A program made the translations under genes and the position numbers. From the NCBI GenBank assembly GCA_035344155.1, contig DAORAL010000010.1:62001-126000 (forward strand): a stretch of 64,000 nucleotides of DNA, in the 5' to 3' direction. Of the stretch, positions 33,399 through 42,020 are shown in pieces. This DNA is from UBA1845 sp002338715 (GTDB lineage Bacteria; Planctomycetota; Phycisphaerae; UBA1845). A model generated the notes under the pieces. It ran no database searches. It worked only from the letters and a program-made list of their open reading frames with translations, and was not told the origin of the DNA. Within the stretch, counting starts at the first letter, position 1. The number at the start of each line of letters is the position of its first letter.

Positions 33399-34283
33399 CT
33401 ACAGTTTGGAAGCGATGGCCTCACCGATCTGTGCCGGTGATTCTGCCACCGCGATGCCTGCGGCTTTCATCGCGTCGATCTTGCCGTCAGCCGTCCCCTC
33501 GCCACCGCTGATGATCGCGCCGGCATGTCCCATGCGCTTTCCGGGAGGCGCGGTACGCCCTGCAATAAAGCCAGCCACCGGTTTCTTGATGTTGGCTTTG
33601 ACAAACGCTGCGGCATTTTCTTCATCCGTCCCACCGATTTCGCCAATCATGATCATGCCGTGCGTGTCGTCGTCTTCTTCGAACATCGTCAGCAGTTCGA
33701 TGAAGTTCAACCCCTTCACCGGATCGCCACCGATACCGACGCACGTCGTCTGCGAAATCCCGCGTGAGCTGCACTGCCAGACGGCTTCATACGTCAGCGT
33801 TCCACTGCGCGAAATGATGCCGACGTTCTTGTTGCCGTTCTTCGGCGGCGTGTGGATGTAACCGGGCATGATGCCGATCTTGCATTCACCGGGCGTGATC
33901 ACACCGGGGCAATTTGGACCAATCATCATCACGTTGCGATCGTCGAGGTACTTGCGGGCTTTGACCATGTCGAGCGCCGGAATGCCTTCGGTGATCACCA
34001 CAGCCAATCGAATGCCCGCGTCAGCGGCTTCCATCGTCGCGTCAGCCGCGAATGGCGGCGGAACAAAAATCATCGACACTTCCGCACCGGTCGCGGTCAC
34101 CGCTTCCGCCACGGTGTTGAACACGGGCAGGCCATGCTCCGACTTCGTGCCACCCTTTCCAGGCGATGTTCCACCGACAAACTTCGCCCCGTATTCGATG
34201 CACTTGGAGGTATGAAATGCGCCGGCTTGCCCGGTGATTCCCTGACAGATCACTTTCGTATTGCGATCAACAAGAATGCTCAT
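33399..34283 (-). CDS. sucD: Succinyl-CoA synthetase alpha subunit
   Basis: A 294-residue subunit of the TCA-cycle enzyme that interconverts succinyl-CoA and succinate with NTP synthesis. ILVDRNTKVICQGITGQAGA is the CoA-binding start, GPNCPGVITPGECKIGIMPG and GIISRSGTLTYEAV are conserved, and the phosphorylated His lies in KRMGHAGAIISGG. The beta subunit gene sucC, normally directly upstream, is absent from this position; a HEAT-repeat gene lies there instead. A GC-rich hairpin occurs in its leader. Confidence 0.95.
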   Translation of the reverse strand: MSILVDRNTKVICQGITGQAGAFHTSKCIEYGAKFVGGTSPGKGGTKSEHGLPVFNTVAEAVTATGAEVSMIFVPPPFAADATMEAADAGIRLAVVITEGIPALDMVKARKYLDDRNVMMIGPNCPGVITPGECKIGIMPGYIHTPPKNGNKNVGIISRSGTLTYEAVWQCSSRGISQTTCVGIGGDPVKGLNFIELLTMFEEDDDTHGMIMIGEIGGTDEENAAAFVKANIKKPVAGFIAGRTAPPGKRMGHAGAIISGGEGTADGKIDAMKAAGIAVAESPAQIGEAIASKL

Positions 34284-34300
34284 GACGTCGGTATCCTGAT

Positions 34301-34328
34301 TGAAAAGACCGCGCACATTACCGCGCGG
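34301..34328 (-). terminator. GC hairpin in the sucD leader, possible attenuator
   Basis: On the minus strand CCGCGC (34328-34323) and GCGCGG (34314-34309) form a stem with an eight-base loop, followed by TCTTTTCA. It is only about 20 bases before the sucD start. A weak -10/-35 pair (TTGCAA, GATACT) lies about 85 bases further upstream. Confidence 0.35.
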
Positions 34329-34484
34329 CAGCACCATGAAATGCGGCTCGCTTGGGTCACTTCCAACTCGCTGCGACCAGCGGACTAGTATCGCCCCTTG
34401 GGATTGATTTGCAAATGCGCTGCGGGAGGAGGGTTTATGCCATTAATTTGATCGGATCAGGCGGATTGACGCGGTGAATGCCAA

Positions 34485-36194
34485 CTACACGGGGACGTTG
34501 CGCCGTTTGAGTTCTGACCGGGCCAACTGCGAGAGTCGCCGCTTCGCCACTGTGGCATTGAGCGTCTTCCCGCCTCCGGCATGGCGTCCCTGAACACCGC
34601 CCGCCCGGGTGGGAGCCGTCACCATCCCTGCGAGGGCATGAAGGTGTTCGGGCGAAACGTTGCGGGCTTCATCGCTGGCCAGCAACTTCTCGATCACGCG
34701 GCAGGATTGGCCGGCTCGGGCATCGTCCTGGAGCAGAATCATAAGACGAGGGAGAGCCGCCGCTCCGATCTCCAGAAGTTTCGTCCAATCCTCGATGGCG
34801 ATCGCAACGTCGGCTTGGGCAAGTGACGTCGTGGGAATCCACCCCAGATGCCGCAGTGCATCAACCGCAGCCCGGCGTATCGCCAGCTCCGGATCGGACA
34901 TCATCTTCTCCAGCGATGGAATGGCTTTTCGCTGCCCGATCTTTCCGAGCGTTTCCACCGTCGTCAGCCGCAACGACGAACCGCCTGCCGAGTCATTTTC
35001 TGTACGGAGCAGTTCGATGAGCGGATCGACAGCCGGCTCGCCCAATTCGACGAGCGCCGCCATCACCTTGGGACGCTGACTCGCATCCATAAACGCCTGC
35101 ATCAGCGGCGCGACGGCTTCCTTGCCAAGCTTAGCCGCCTCCATCCACTCCTTGCCAGCCACCGCCAGCGCGATGTGTTCCGCGCGGTTGGCGGGTTTCC
35201 ATTCGATCCTCTTGAGCGCGCGGGCTGCAGAATGCCTGACTTCGGCGTCTTCGTCACCGAGCGTTGACACGAGAATGGATGTGGCGGTCGGATTCTTCGC
35301 CCGTTCCAGTCCCTCAGCCGCGGCTCTTCGAATCAAAACATCGCTGCTTCGCACATACTTCATCAGCGCCGAGATCGATCGCGAACCAGAAATCAGCCCC
35401 AGCGCCCGGATGGCCTGCTGGCGAATGGCTAAGTCGCGCGATTGGCTCGCCTCGAACACCACGTCAAACGCGCCCGGACCGATCGAGGAAATCGCGCCCC
35501 ACCGCTCCAGCGCAATCAGCGCCTTGGTCTGCAACTTGGCGTCATCGCGTTCCTTGGCCACCTGCTCGACAATCTCGGCGCTGGCTTTGCGCACGCCGCT
35601 GTCCTCGTCATCAAGAAGCTGCACCAGCGCCGACACCGCGGCTTGATCACCGATCTTTCCGAGCGATTCAGCCGCAACCCTGCGCACATGCTGCGTGCCG
35701 TTGCGCACCGCATTGACCAACGGCTTCACCGCCGCGCCGCCAAGCGGGACGATGCCATCCCACTCGTCGCGCAAGATACACACCGACGCCTGTTGCTCAC
35801 CCGACAACTGCTCCCATCCGAACTTCTTGAGCGCCCACGCGGTGAACTGCTTGAGACTCAAATCGTCCTTGTCGTTTTCCAGAAGCAGGATCAATTCGTT
35901 GACAGCCGCAGGGTCGCCGATCAAACGCAGCGCCTCGACGATCTCATCGCGCACATCCCAGAATTTCTCTTCAAACAGCGCCGCGATGAGCGGTTCAACG
36001 GCCCGGCGATCGGCGAATTTGCCCAGTGCTTGTGCGGCTAAAATTCGCACACTGCGGTCATCGTCTCTGAGCAAATAGGTGATGGGAAGGACTGCCGCGT
36101 GATTGTCGAGCCTCACGAGGTTGGTGATCCCTTTGGCGCGCACCGATGCCTCGGATGATCGTACGCGCCTTAGATTCCACCAAAGAGAAAACAT
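34485..36194 (-). CDS. HEAT-repeat protein
   Basis: A protein of about 569 residues built almost entirely of PBS-lyase-type HEAT repeats, for example DRSVRILAAQALGKFADRRA, THVRRVAAESLGKIGDQAA-like units and AEVRHSAARALKRIEW. The start is uncertain; the ATG at 36194 begins MFSLWWNLRRVRSSEASVRA, just before the first repeat, while the open frame extends to 36431 without a convincing start. Such solenoids are scaffolds for protein or nucleic-acid contacts. The C-terminal tail is Gly- and Arg-rich. It has no clear operon partner. Confidence 0.85.
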   Translation of the reverse strand: MFSLWWNLRRVRSSEASVRAKGITNLVRLDNHAAVLPITYLLRDDDRSVRILAAQALGKFADRRAVEPLIAALFEEKFWDVRDEIVEALRLIGDPAAVNELILLLENDKDDLSLKQFTAWALKKFGWEQLSGEQQASVCILRDEWDGIVPLGGAAVKPLVNAVRNGTQHVRRVAAESLGKIGDQAAVSALVQLLDDEDSGVRKASAEIVEQVAKERDDAKLQTKALIALERWGAISSIGPGAFDVVFEASQSRDLAIRQQAIRALGLISGSRSISALMKYVRSSDVLIRRAAAEGLERAKNPTATSILVSTLGDEDAEVRHSAARALKRIEWKPANRAEHIALAVAGKEWMEAAKLGKEAVAPLMQAFMDASQRPKVMAALVELGEPAVDPLIELLRTENDSAGGSSLRLTTVETLGKIGQRKAIPSLEKMMSDPELAIRRAAVDALRHLGWIPTTSLAQADVAIAIEDWTKLLEIGAAALPRLMILLQDDARAGQSCRVIEKLLASDEARNVSPEHLHALAGMVTAPTRAGGVQGRHAGGGKTLNATVAKRRLSQLARSELKRRNVPV

Positions 36195-36414
36195 GCAAGC
36201 CGCCGAAGCGTGACACCCTCCACGCAGACAGACCCCCAGCGGGTCCACTACATTCTTAATATAAGTGTCGGCTTCGCGCGATGGACGAATCAGAATTCGG
36301 TCCGACAATCCATCGCGGTTATCACACGTCGCCCGAGGTGGAGCCAATAGCGCGACATATTTTTGGACGTTGCCAGACTTGGCCAATCGCGCCCCATGCG
36401 AATAGAATGACCGC

Positions 36415-36633
36415 ATGGTCGCACCAGCCACCCAACATCACGAATCCGAACCGGACCCGATGCAGCAGGCCATCCCACAATCCCCCACCGGGATGGGGGC
36501 GCATGGCTGGTCGCGCATGATCGTCGGCATCATTCTGCTTGGCGCACTCACCACCGTGGTCATTCGCGGCATCTACGTCATCTCCACATTGGAAGACGAA
36601 TCGCCGGTCCCCACGCAAACCGACTCCCCGTAG
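36415..36633 (+). CDS. Small single-span membrane protein (72 residues)
   Basis: A short frame with one transmembrane helix (MIVGIILLGALTTVVIRGIYVI) between a polar, His/Pro/Gln-rich head and an acidic/Pro-rich tail. It lies 93 bases upstream of the permease gene on the same strand. The clear helix and codon pattern suggest a real gene, but there is no recognised family and no strong ribosome site. Confidence 0.5.
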   Translation: MVAPATQHHESEPDPMQQAIPQSPTGMGAHGWSRMIVGIILLGALTTVVIRGIYVISTLEDESPVPTQTDSP

Positions 36634-36726
36634 ACTTTCAACCTTTGCGGTACATCCGAACGCGCGATTTCGACCAACTTCACCGGGCAATCGCCAAATC
36701 AAAGTCTGCGCTCTAAAATCTTTGCC

Positions 36727-37845
36727 ATGAAAACCCTCGCTGCGCTCAACGATATCGTCACCCCCTTCACCGCCATCCTCACTGCAACCTGGGACATGCT
36801 TGAAGAGTCGGCTATCTTCCTGCTCTTTGGTTTGCTTATCGCCGCATTCCTGCAAATGTGGATGAGCCGAAGTCGCTGGGGCGATCTGCTGCGCGGTGAT
36901 GGCATCAAACCAGTCCTGCTCGCCTCCGCGATTGGTTTGCCCATGCCGTTGTGTTCGTGCAGCGTCTTGCCAGCGGCAATCGCGCTTCGCAAACAAGGTG
37001 CGAGCAAAGGGGCGACGATTTCGTTCCTGATCTCCACACCGGAAACCAGCGCCCAATCGGTGATGCTCACGTATTCGCTCATCGGACCGATGATGGCCAT
37101 CATTCGCCCGCTGGCGTCGTGCATCACCGCCATCGTTGCGGGCATCGCCGAAACGTTGTTCTCACGAAACAATGCAGACACAGCCCCCCAGAATGAGGCC
37201 TCCGCACCTCATTGCTGCTGTGGCAACAAGCCAGCCGCTTCGGAGTCTGACAATCCCGCAAACATGTCATTCGTCGACGGACTGCGTCATGCGTTCGTCA
37301 AAGTGTTCGACGATATCGTCTTTTGGATGTTCGTCGGGTTCATAGCCGCCGCCATGATCAAAGTATGGATGCCGAACGCGTTGATCGACGCCATCATGCG
37401 CGGGCCGGTGCTGGCGATGCTGATCATGCTCGTCATCGGGATTCCGATGTATGTCTGTGCGGAAGGTTCCACACCGGTGGCTGCCGCCCTGATTGCACAG
37501 GGATTGAGCCCGGGCGCGGCGCTCGTGTTTCTGCTGGCTGGTCCTGCGACGAATATCGGTTCGGTCGGCTTGCTGCGTTCGCAACTCGGCACGCGCTCTG
37601 TCGTCGTCTATCTGATATCCATCGCGGTTGTGTCGGTCGGTGCGGGCCTTTGCGTCGATTGGTTTTTCAACGTGCAGGGCTTCACCGTCACTGCCCATGG
37701 CGCGCATGAATCCTTCGTACCCGCATGGCTCAGAACTGCCGGCGCAGTAGCCCTCTTGGCCTGGACCTGCACGAGCATCTGGCGTCGCTATTTTGCAGAG
37801 CAGCCGTCGCCAGAGTCAGAAAACCAGACGGCTGCCTGCCACTAG
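36727..37845 (+). CDS. SO_0444/YraQ-type permease, probable metal efflux
   Basis: A 372-residue permease with eight to ten membrane helices, of the DUF318/SO_0444 group annotated as Cu/Zn efflux and related to ArsP. IGLPMPLCSCSVLPAAIALR has the conserved PxCSC motif, mirrored by IGIPMYVCAEGSTPVAAALI in the second half. FLISTPETSAQSVMLTYSL and FLLAGPATNIGSVGLL are the paired loops of the duplicated fold. A Cys-rich loop (PHCCCGNKP) between the halves could bind metal. It overlaps the convergent S9 peptidase stop by four bases. Confidence 0.85.
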   Translation: MKTLAALNDIVTPFTAILTATWDMLEESAIFLLFGLLIAAFLQMWMSRSRWGDLLRGDGIKPVLLASAIGLPMPLCSCSVLPAAIALRKQGASKGATISFLISTPETSAQSVMLTYSLIGPMMAIIRPLASCITAIVAGIAETLFSRNNADTAPQNEASAPHCCCGNKPAASESDNPANMSFVDGLRHAFVKVFDDIVFWMFVGFIAAAMIKVWMPNALIDAIMRGPVLAMLIMLVIGIPMYVCAEGSTPVAAALIAQGLSPGAALVFLLAGPATNIGSVGLLRSQLGTRSVVVYLISIAVVSVGAGLCVDWFFNVQGFTVTAHGAHESFVPAWLRTAGAVALLAWTCTSIWRRYFAEQPSPESENQTAACH

Positions 37846-39947
37846 GTCTCTTTGGTCGGTGACGGCGTCTCTTCGTCGGCATCTTCGTCATCGAGATCGT
37901 ATTCGATCTTAAACGGCGGTGCTTCCTTCGCCCCATCCTGCAAGAACGCCTTCATCCAGCGCATCATGCGGAGACTGTAGTCGTAACGGCTCGCCGCTTT
38001 TCGATTGCCATGCCCCTCGCCCGGATACAGCACCAACCGCACCGGTGTGTTCCCGAGAATTTTAAGATTGCGATAGAGTTCCATCGACTGCGACGGATGG
38101 ACGCGCGGGTCTTCCTTGCCGTGAAGGATCAACAGCGGCGTGCGGGCTTGCTCGACGTAATAGATCGGGCTGCGTTCGAGGAAGAACTGCCAATCCTCCC
38201 AGATGCGCTTGCGGGCGTGGACCTGATACATCTCCTCCGGAATGTCGGTCGTGCCCGACTTGGAAATCTGATCGGTGATGCCCACGAACATCACGCCAGC
38301 CGCAAAGCGATCGGTGTGCTTCGTGCTGCACCATGCCGTCGCGAAACCACCGTACGAACCACCGGTGATTCCGACGCGATCCTTATCCACGAGACCCTGC
38401 TCGATGAGATAGTCCACGCCGTCGATCAGGTCGTTGAATTCTTTTCCGCCGTAATCGCTCTGATGCGCTTTCGCAAACGCCACACCGCGGCCGGTGCTGC
38501 CGCGATAGTTGGGACGCAAGACCGCGATCCCCATCGAAGCGGCCATCTGACCCGGGCTGGCGTAGCGCGTCGAGAATCCCAACTGCACTTGCGACTCGGG
38601 ACCACCATGCACATCGAGAATCAACGGATAGCGAACGCCCGGCTTCTCGTTGAGCGGGTGAATCAAAATCGCTTCAATGGTCTCGCCGTCGCGGGCTTTG
38701 TAGCGAACGATCTCCTCCTTGGACATCTCGACGTCGGCCAACCATTCGTTGTGATGCGTCAACCGGCGCGGGCCCGCGTCGCCGTGCTTCATCACAAAAA
38801 CTTCTGTCGAAAACGTTGGCGCACTGCCGGCAAAAGCGGCTGACTGCCCATCCTTCGACAGCGACAAACGCCCCATGACCGGTCCGCCCGGTTCGACCAC
38901 GATCTTGAAATCCGATCCGTCCTTGTTCACGCGCCCAAACGCCGTAAGGCAGCCGTCATCCGCGAGAAACATGATCGTGTTGGCGTTCTGCCACTCGATC
39001 GCCGCAAAGTTCGGCAGATAATCCGGCGCGACCTGCCTGAACGCGCCGCCCGAAGCGCTCACCGTGAACAACCGACCGGCTGACGGGTCGTTCAAATCCT
39101 CGCCCGCAAGAAACGCCAGCGACTGACCGTCCGGACACCAGCGAACGGCTTCCAGCTTGCCGACGTTTTCCACGACAGCCGTCTCGCTACCCGATTCGAC
39201 ATCGACGATGTGAATCTTCGAGCGCATGTACTCGTCATCGATCAGGGGGGTCTTGGCCATCACCACCGCGAGCGACTTGCCATCGGGCGCGAAGTAGAGC
39301 GCCGTCGCCGAACCATCGAGTTCCAACTTACGCGGATCGTCATCGGTCTTGGGATCGGTGTCCGCAATCCAGACGTGCGCGAAATTCAAATCCTCTTCGT
39401 AGATCTCCGCGTTAAAACCCTTCTCTTCCAGGTCCTTTTTGTCTTTGTCCTTCTTCTCGGTCGCAATGAACGCGATGTGTTCGCCCGAGTGATCCCAGTC
39501 ATACGAGCCGATACCCGTTTCATGACCGACGATCTTCTTGGCCTCGCCGCCGTCGATCGGAATCGCATAGATCGCTCCATGCTTGTCATCACCGCGCTTG
39601 GCCACAAACGAAATCGCCGAACCGTCGGGCTTCCACTGAATGCGATGAATGCTCACCTCGCCCGTGATGAATGGGCGCGACTTGCCCGAGAGATCGCAGA
39701 CGTGAAGTTCCGACCATGCCGATCCGTTGTCGTCACTTCCAAGCTCGCGCGGGACCGACAACGTGTACGCAATGTGCTGACCATCGGGCGACATCGCCAC
39801 TTCCGACACATTCTCAATCCGGGCGACATCCTTCGCCGTCATGCCTGCCGCGCTGGCATCCAGCGACATCGCCAACATCGGAAATGCGACCAACGCCAAC
39901 ACCGCGAATGATTTCAAACCGCTCAAAATCGAGACTCTGCGAAACAT
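37842..39947 (-). CDS. S9 family prolyl oligopeptidase-type peptidase
   Basis: A 701-residue secreted serine peptidase. The start at 39947 gives a signal peptide (MFRRVSILSGLKSFAVLALV onward to SLDASAAG). An N-terminal seven-bladed propeller (VSEVAMSPDGQHIAYTLSV, HRIQWKPDGSAISFVAKRGD) is followed by the alpha/beta-hydrolase domain. The triad is Ser in GITGGSYGGFATAW, Asp in LHGKEDPRVHPSQS and His in YPGEGHGNR. It cleaves peptides, probably in the periplasm. The C-terminus ends in an acidic tail (DLDDEDADEE). Confidence 0.94.
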   Translation of the reverse strand: MFRRVSILSGLKSFAVLALVAFPMLAMSLDASAAGMTAKDVARIENVSEVAMSPDGQHIAYTLSVPRELGSDDNGSAWSELHVCDLSGKSRPFITGEVSIHRIQWKPDGSAISFVAKRGDDKHGAIYAIPIDGGEAKKIVGHETGIGSYDWDHSGEHIAFIATEKKDKDKKDLEEKGFNAEIYEEDLNFAHVWIADTDPKTDDDPRKLELDGSATALYFAPDGKSLAVVMAKTPLIDDEYMRSKIHIVDVESGSETAVVENVGKLEAVRWCPDGQSLAFLAGEDLNDPSAGRLFTVSASGGAFRQVAPDYLPNFAAIEWQNANTIMFLADDGCLTAFGRVNKDGSDFKIVVEPGGPVMGRLSLSKDGQSAAFAGSAPTFSTEVFVMKHGDAGPRRLTHHNEWLADVEMSKEEIVRYKARDGETIEAILIHPLNEKPGVRYPLILDVHGGPESQVQLGFSTRYASPGQMAASMGIAVLRPNYRGSTGRGVAFAKAHQSDYGGKEFNDLIDGVDYLIEQGLVDKDRVGITGGSYGGFATAWCSTKHTDRFAAGVMFVGITDQISKSGTTDIPEEMYQVHARKRIWEDWQFFLERSPIYYVEQARTPLLILHGKEDPRVHPSQSMELYRNLKILGNTPVRLVLYPGEGHGNRKAASRYDYSLRMMRWMKAFLQDGAKEAPPFKIEYDLDDEDADEETPSPTKET

Positions 39948-40258
39948 GTTGATATCCCTAAATGATAAAATGGACCTGATTGATAAACTGGCCCGAATGA
40001 TCAACTGGACCAATGGCTATGCTTGAAGTGGCACTCACACGAATTGAAGCCTAGCAAGCCGCCAACGGCGATGCAATTGTCAGGAGTTGTCGCCAACAGG
40101 TCACGGCTCTACATTCCAGTGTGGCCGGACGGGAGTCGCATCTCCCTGCAAATATTGGCCCGCGACGCCGATCGGATTCGCCCGATCTTCCCAAACACTT
40201 GGTTTTGTGCGATCCTTTGGCTTCAGAAAAGCCCTAACCCCGACAGGAACCCATTGTC
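39948..40258. other. Divergent intergenic region, nothing specific recognised
   Basis: About 310 bases between the S9 peptidase and a divergent secreted protein. It begins A/T-rich, as expected for the promoter of the peptidase. No RNA gene or repeat was recognised. Confidence 0.4.
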
Positions 40259-40873
40259 ATGAAATTCAACAACCGACTTTGTCTCGCCCTTACCGTCCTC
40301 TTCGCATCGACGTCTGCCGCCACCGCTTCCGCCGGTGTCTCCGACGAAGACTGGATCATCTTTGAAGACTTCGTGTCGGGCGCAGAGTGCGGCGTAATCC
40401 ACACCTCCAACGCCGAGTTCGTTGCCCTGTTCGACTCCGGCAACATGGTCATCGTTTCCGGCGCCGACGTTCGCTTCGACAGCCTCGTCGTCACCAGCGA
40501 CGACCAGGTGCTCTTCAATGGCGAACCATCCGGTTTGATTGAGTTCCTCGACGACGGCGACGACCTGCCCGCCGTCTTCTGGACGACGCTGGTCGGTACC
40601 ATGGTGGAAGTCGACACGCTGACCGGCGAGCCGTTCGATAGCGGTGAACTGCCGTCCACGCGCATCAACACCTTCTGCGACGCCTGCGACCTGATCGATG
40701 GCAATCCCACGTGCGATGACAACGGTGGAAATGGCGGTGGTGGCGACAACGGCGGCGGCGATGTCTTTATTCCGTTCCCTTCGATCTGCGGCCTTGGCTC
40801 AACGGCGTCGGTCGTGATGACCATGTTCGCGCTTCCGTTCCTTCGGCTCACGCGGTCACGTCGTATCCGCTAG
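40259..40873 (+). CDS. Secreted protein with Cys-Gly C-terminal sorting-like signal
   Basis: A 204-residue protein with a signal peptide (MKFNNRLCLALTVLFASTSA) and an acidic, beta-rich domain with several Cys (DACDLIDGNPTCDDN). A Gly/Asn linker leads to a C-terminal tripartite tail: SICGLGSTAS, a hydrophobic helix (VVMTMFALPFLRL) and basic RSRRIR. The tail resembles PEP-CTERM or MYXO-CTERM in layout but has Cys-Gly-x-Gly in place of Pro-Glu-Pro. It may be a distinct sorting signal. No family was recognised for the body of the protein. Confidence 0.75.
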   Translation: MKFNNRLCLALTVLFASTSAATASAGVSDEDWIIFEDFVSGAECGVIHTSNAEFVALFDSGNMVIVSGADVRFDSLVVTSDDQVLFNGEPSGLIEFLDDGDDLPAVFWTTLVGTMVEVDTLTGEPFDSGELPSTRINTFCDACDLIDGNPTCDDNGGNGGGGDNGGGDVFIPFPSICGLGSTASVVMTMFALPFLRLTRSRRIR

Positions 40874-40879
40874 AACACC

Positions 40880-40936
40880 TTTGGTCCAAACGAAGCGGCG
40901 CGACAACGCCGTCATTCCCGCGAAGGCGGGAATCCA
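40880..40936. repeat. dRS3-like dispersed repeat, extended copy
   Basis: TTTGGTCCAAA is followed by a GCGGCGCGACA stretch and the ATTCCC-N8-GGGAAT core. It is the inverse-orientation partner of the copy at 27403-27459. Confidence 0.85.
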
Positions 40937-40982
40937 GGGCGAGCGCGAAGTCGGTTCCGATCAATAGTAGATTTTCGTACCC

Positions 40983-41009
40983 AGCAAACGTAACGAACAA
41001 AACGTTACG
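40983..41009 (-). terminator. Possible terminator of the cobalamin-riboswitch operon
   Basis: On the minus strand CGTAACG-TTTTGTT-CGTTACG forms a seven-pair hairpin followed by TTTGCT. It lies about 37 bases after the pseudopilin stop. The U-run is short, so termination is uncertain. Confidence 0.45.
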
Positions 41010-41045
41010 CCAGAATCGAAATCGCCGTCTACACCAACACACCAA

Positions 41046-42020
41046 CTACTTCAAATCGAAGTAGCTGTTGTCATCGGCATCACCAAACCAGCCGATGTCA
41101 AACGCTTCCGGCTGGCCCAGGTATAACCCGCTCGACCAAGTGAACGTCAACTTGCGCCGATCGACGTGCCCGTCCGCCCACGCTGCGTTGGCTTTCTTTT
41201 TGATATGACGAAAATGAATCGATGGATCGGCGCGAAATGTCGGATTCGTCGGGAGGTATCGCGGTTCGGCGAAGCTGTACTCTGCCGGTTTCTGTGCGCT
41301 GACCGCAAATGCCGTGTCGGCAAACATCACCGTATCCGCGGGCCGCTTTATCCGCTCGCTCTGCACACCGGTCTTGTCGCTTTCCACGACCTGAAACCCG
41401 TATCCGATGTCGCGCATCTCGCGGCCGAGGTAGGCCAGGTTGTAACCATATCCGCCGCTCGCCCGTTCGAAGGCTGCCGGCTGATCCAACGGCTCGCGAA
41501 ACGACGGGCACGATCGAATCGCCCCCCCAGTGCCAAGATATGGCACCAAAGGCCCCCCACTTCCGTCGAACGGTTCCGACGTCGACTCGCGTTTTCCGTG
41601 CCATCGGTTCTTGTTCTGCAGAAAATCGCAGGCCCCCGGGCAAAACCGCCCGTTATACTCAACCGTATAACCAAGGTTGGCCAAGGCCAGCTGACGAATG
41701 TTCGACGCACAAACCGTCGCCTTCGCCTCCTCCCGCGCGCCGCGTAGCGATGGCAGCAGTATCGAAAGCAACAGCGCGACAATCGAAACCACAACCAGAA
41801 GTTCCACCAACGTGAACCCGGGTGCCCCGCCCTTCAGGGTGGGGGACTGACCGAGCCTCGAAACCACTGATGCATTCGAAGATTGATCGAGCGCGGAAGT
41901 GTGCAGGTAAGAATCGGATAAATTCAAAGACTTGTCGGCGCAACAAGCGTCTATCAGTCCCCCACCCTGGAAGGGTGGGGCACCCGATCTTCTGCTCTTT
42001 TGGATGCGCTTTTTTGTCAC
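41046..42020 (-). CDS. H-X9-DG-type pseudopilin with repeat insertion in its leader
   Basis: A 324-residue prepilin-like protein of the planctomycete type. Its GTG start overlaps the stop of the preceding gene (GTGA), indicating coupled translation. Leader residues TKKRIQKSRRS are followed by 55 residues encoded by a REPIN-like repeat. Then comes the processing site and helix APG/FTLVELLVVVSIVALLLS. The C-terminal domain contains HFRHIKKKANAAWADGHVDR, close to the H-X9-DG motif. Removing the insertion would restore an ordinary short leader, KSRRSGFTLVELL. It is the third gene of the riboswitch operon and could form part of a pseudopilus or a surface scaffold. Confidence 0.88.
   Translation of the reverse strand: MTKKRIQKSRRSGAPPFQGGGLIDACCADKSLNLSDSYLHTSALDQSSNASVVSRLGQSPTLKGGAPGFTLVELLVVVSIVALLLSILLPSLRGAREEAKATVCASNIRQLALANLGYTVEYNGRFCPGACDFLQNKNRWHGKRESTSEPFDGSGGPLVPYLGTGGAIRSCPSFREPLDQPAAFERASGGYGYNLAYLGREMRDIGYGFQVVESDKTGVQSERIKRPADTVMFADTAFAVSAQKPAEYSFAEPRYLPTNPTFRADPSIHFRHIKKKANAAWADGHVDRRKLTFTWSSGLYLGQPEAFDIGWFGDADDNSYFDLK
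41820..41985. repeat. REPIN-like inverted repeat inside the pseudopilin leader
   Basis: GGGTGCCCCGCCCTT-CAGGG onward at 41820-41851 and its reverse complement at 41955-41985 flank about 100 bases. A single copy of the same arm occurs at 54606-54638 between genes. The unit adds exactly 55 codons, so the host frame is preserved. Confidence 0.88.
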
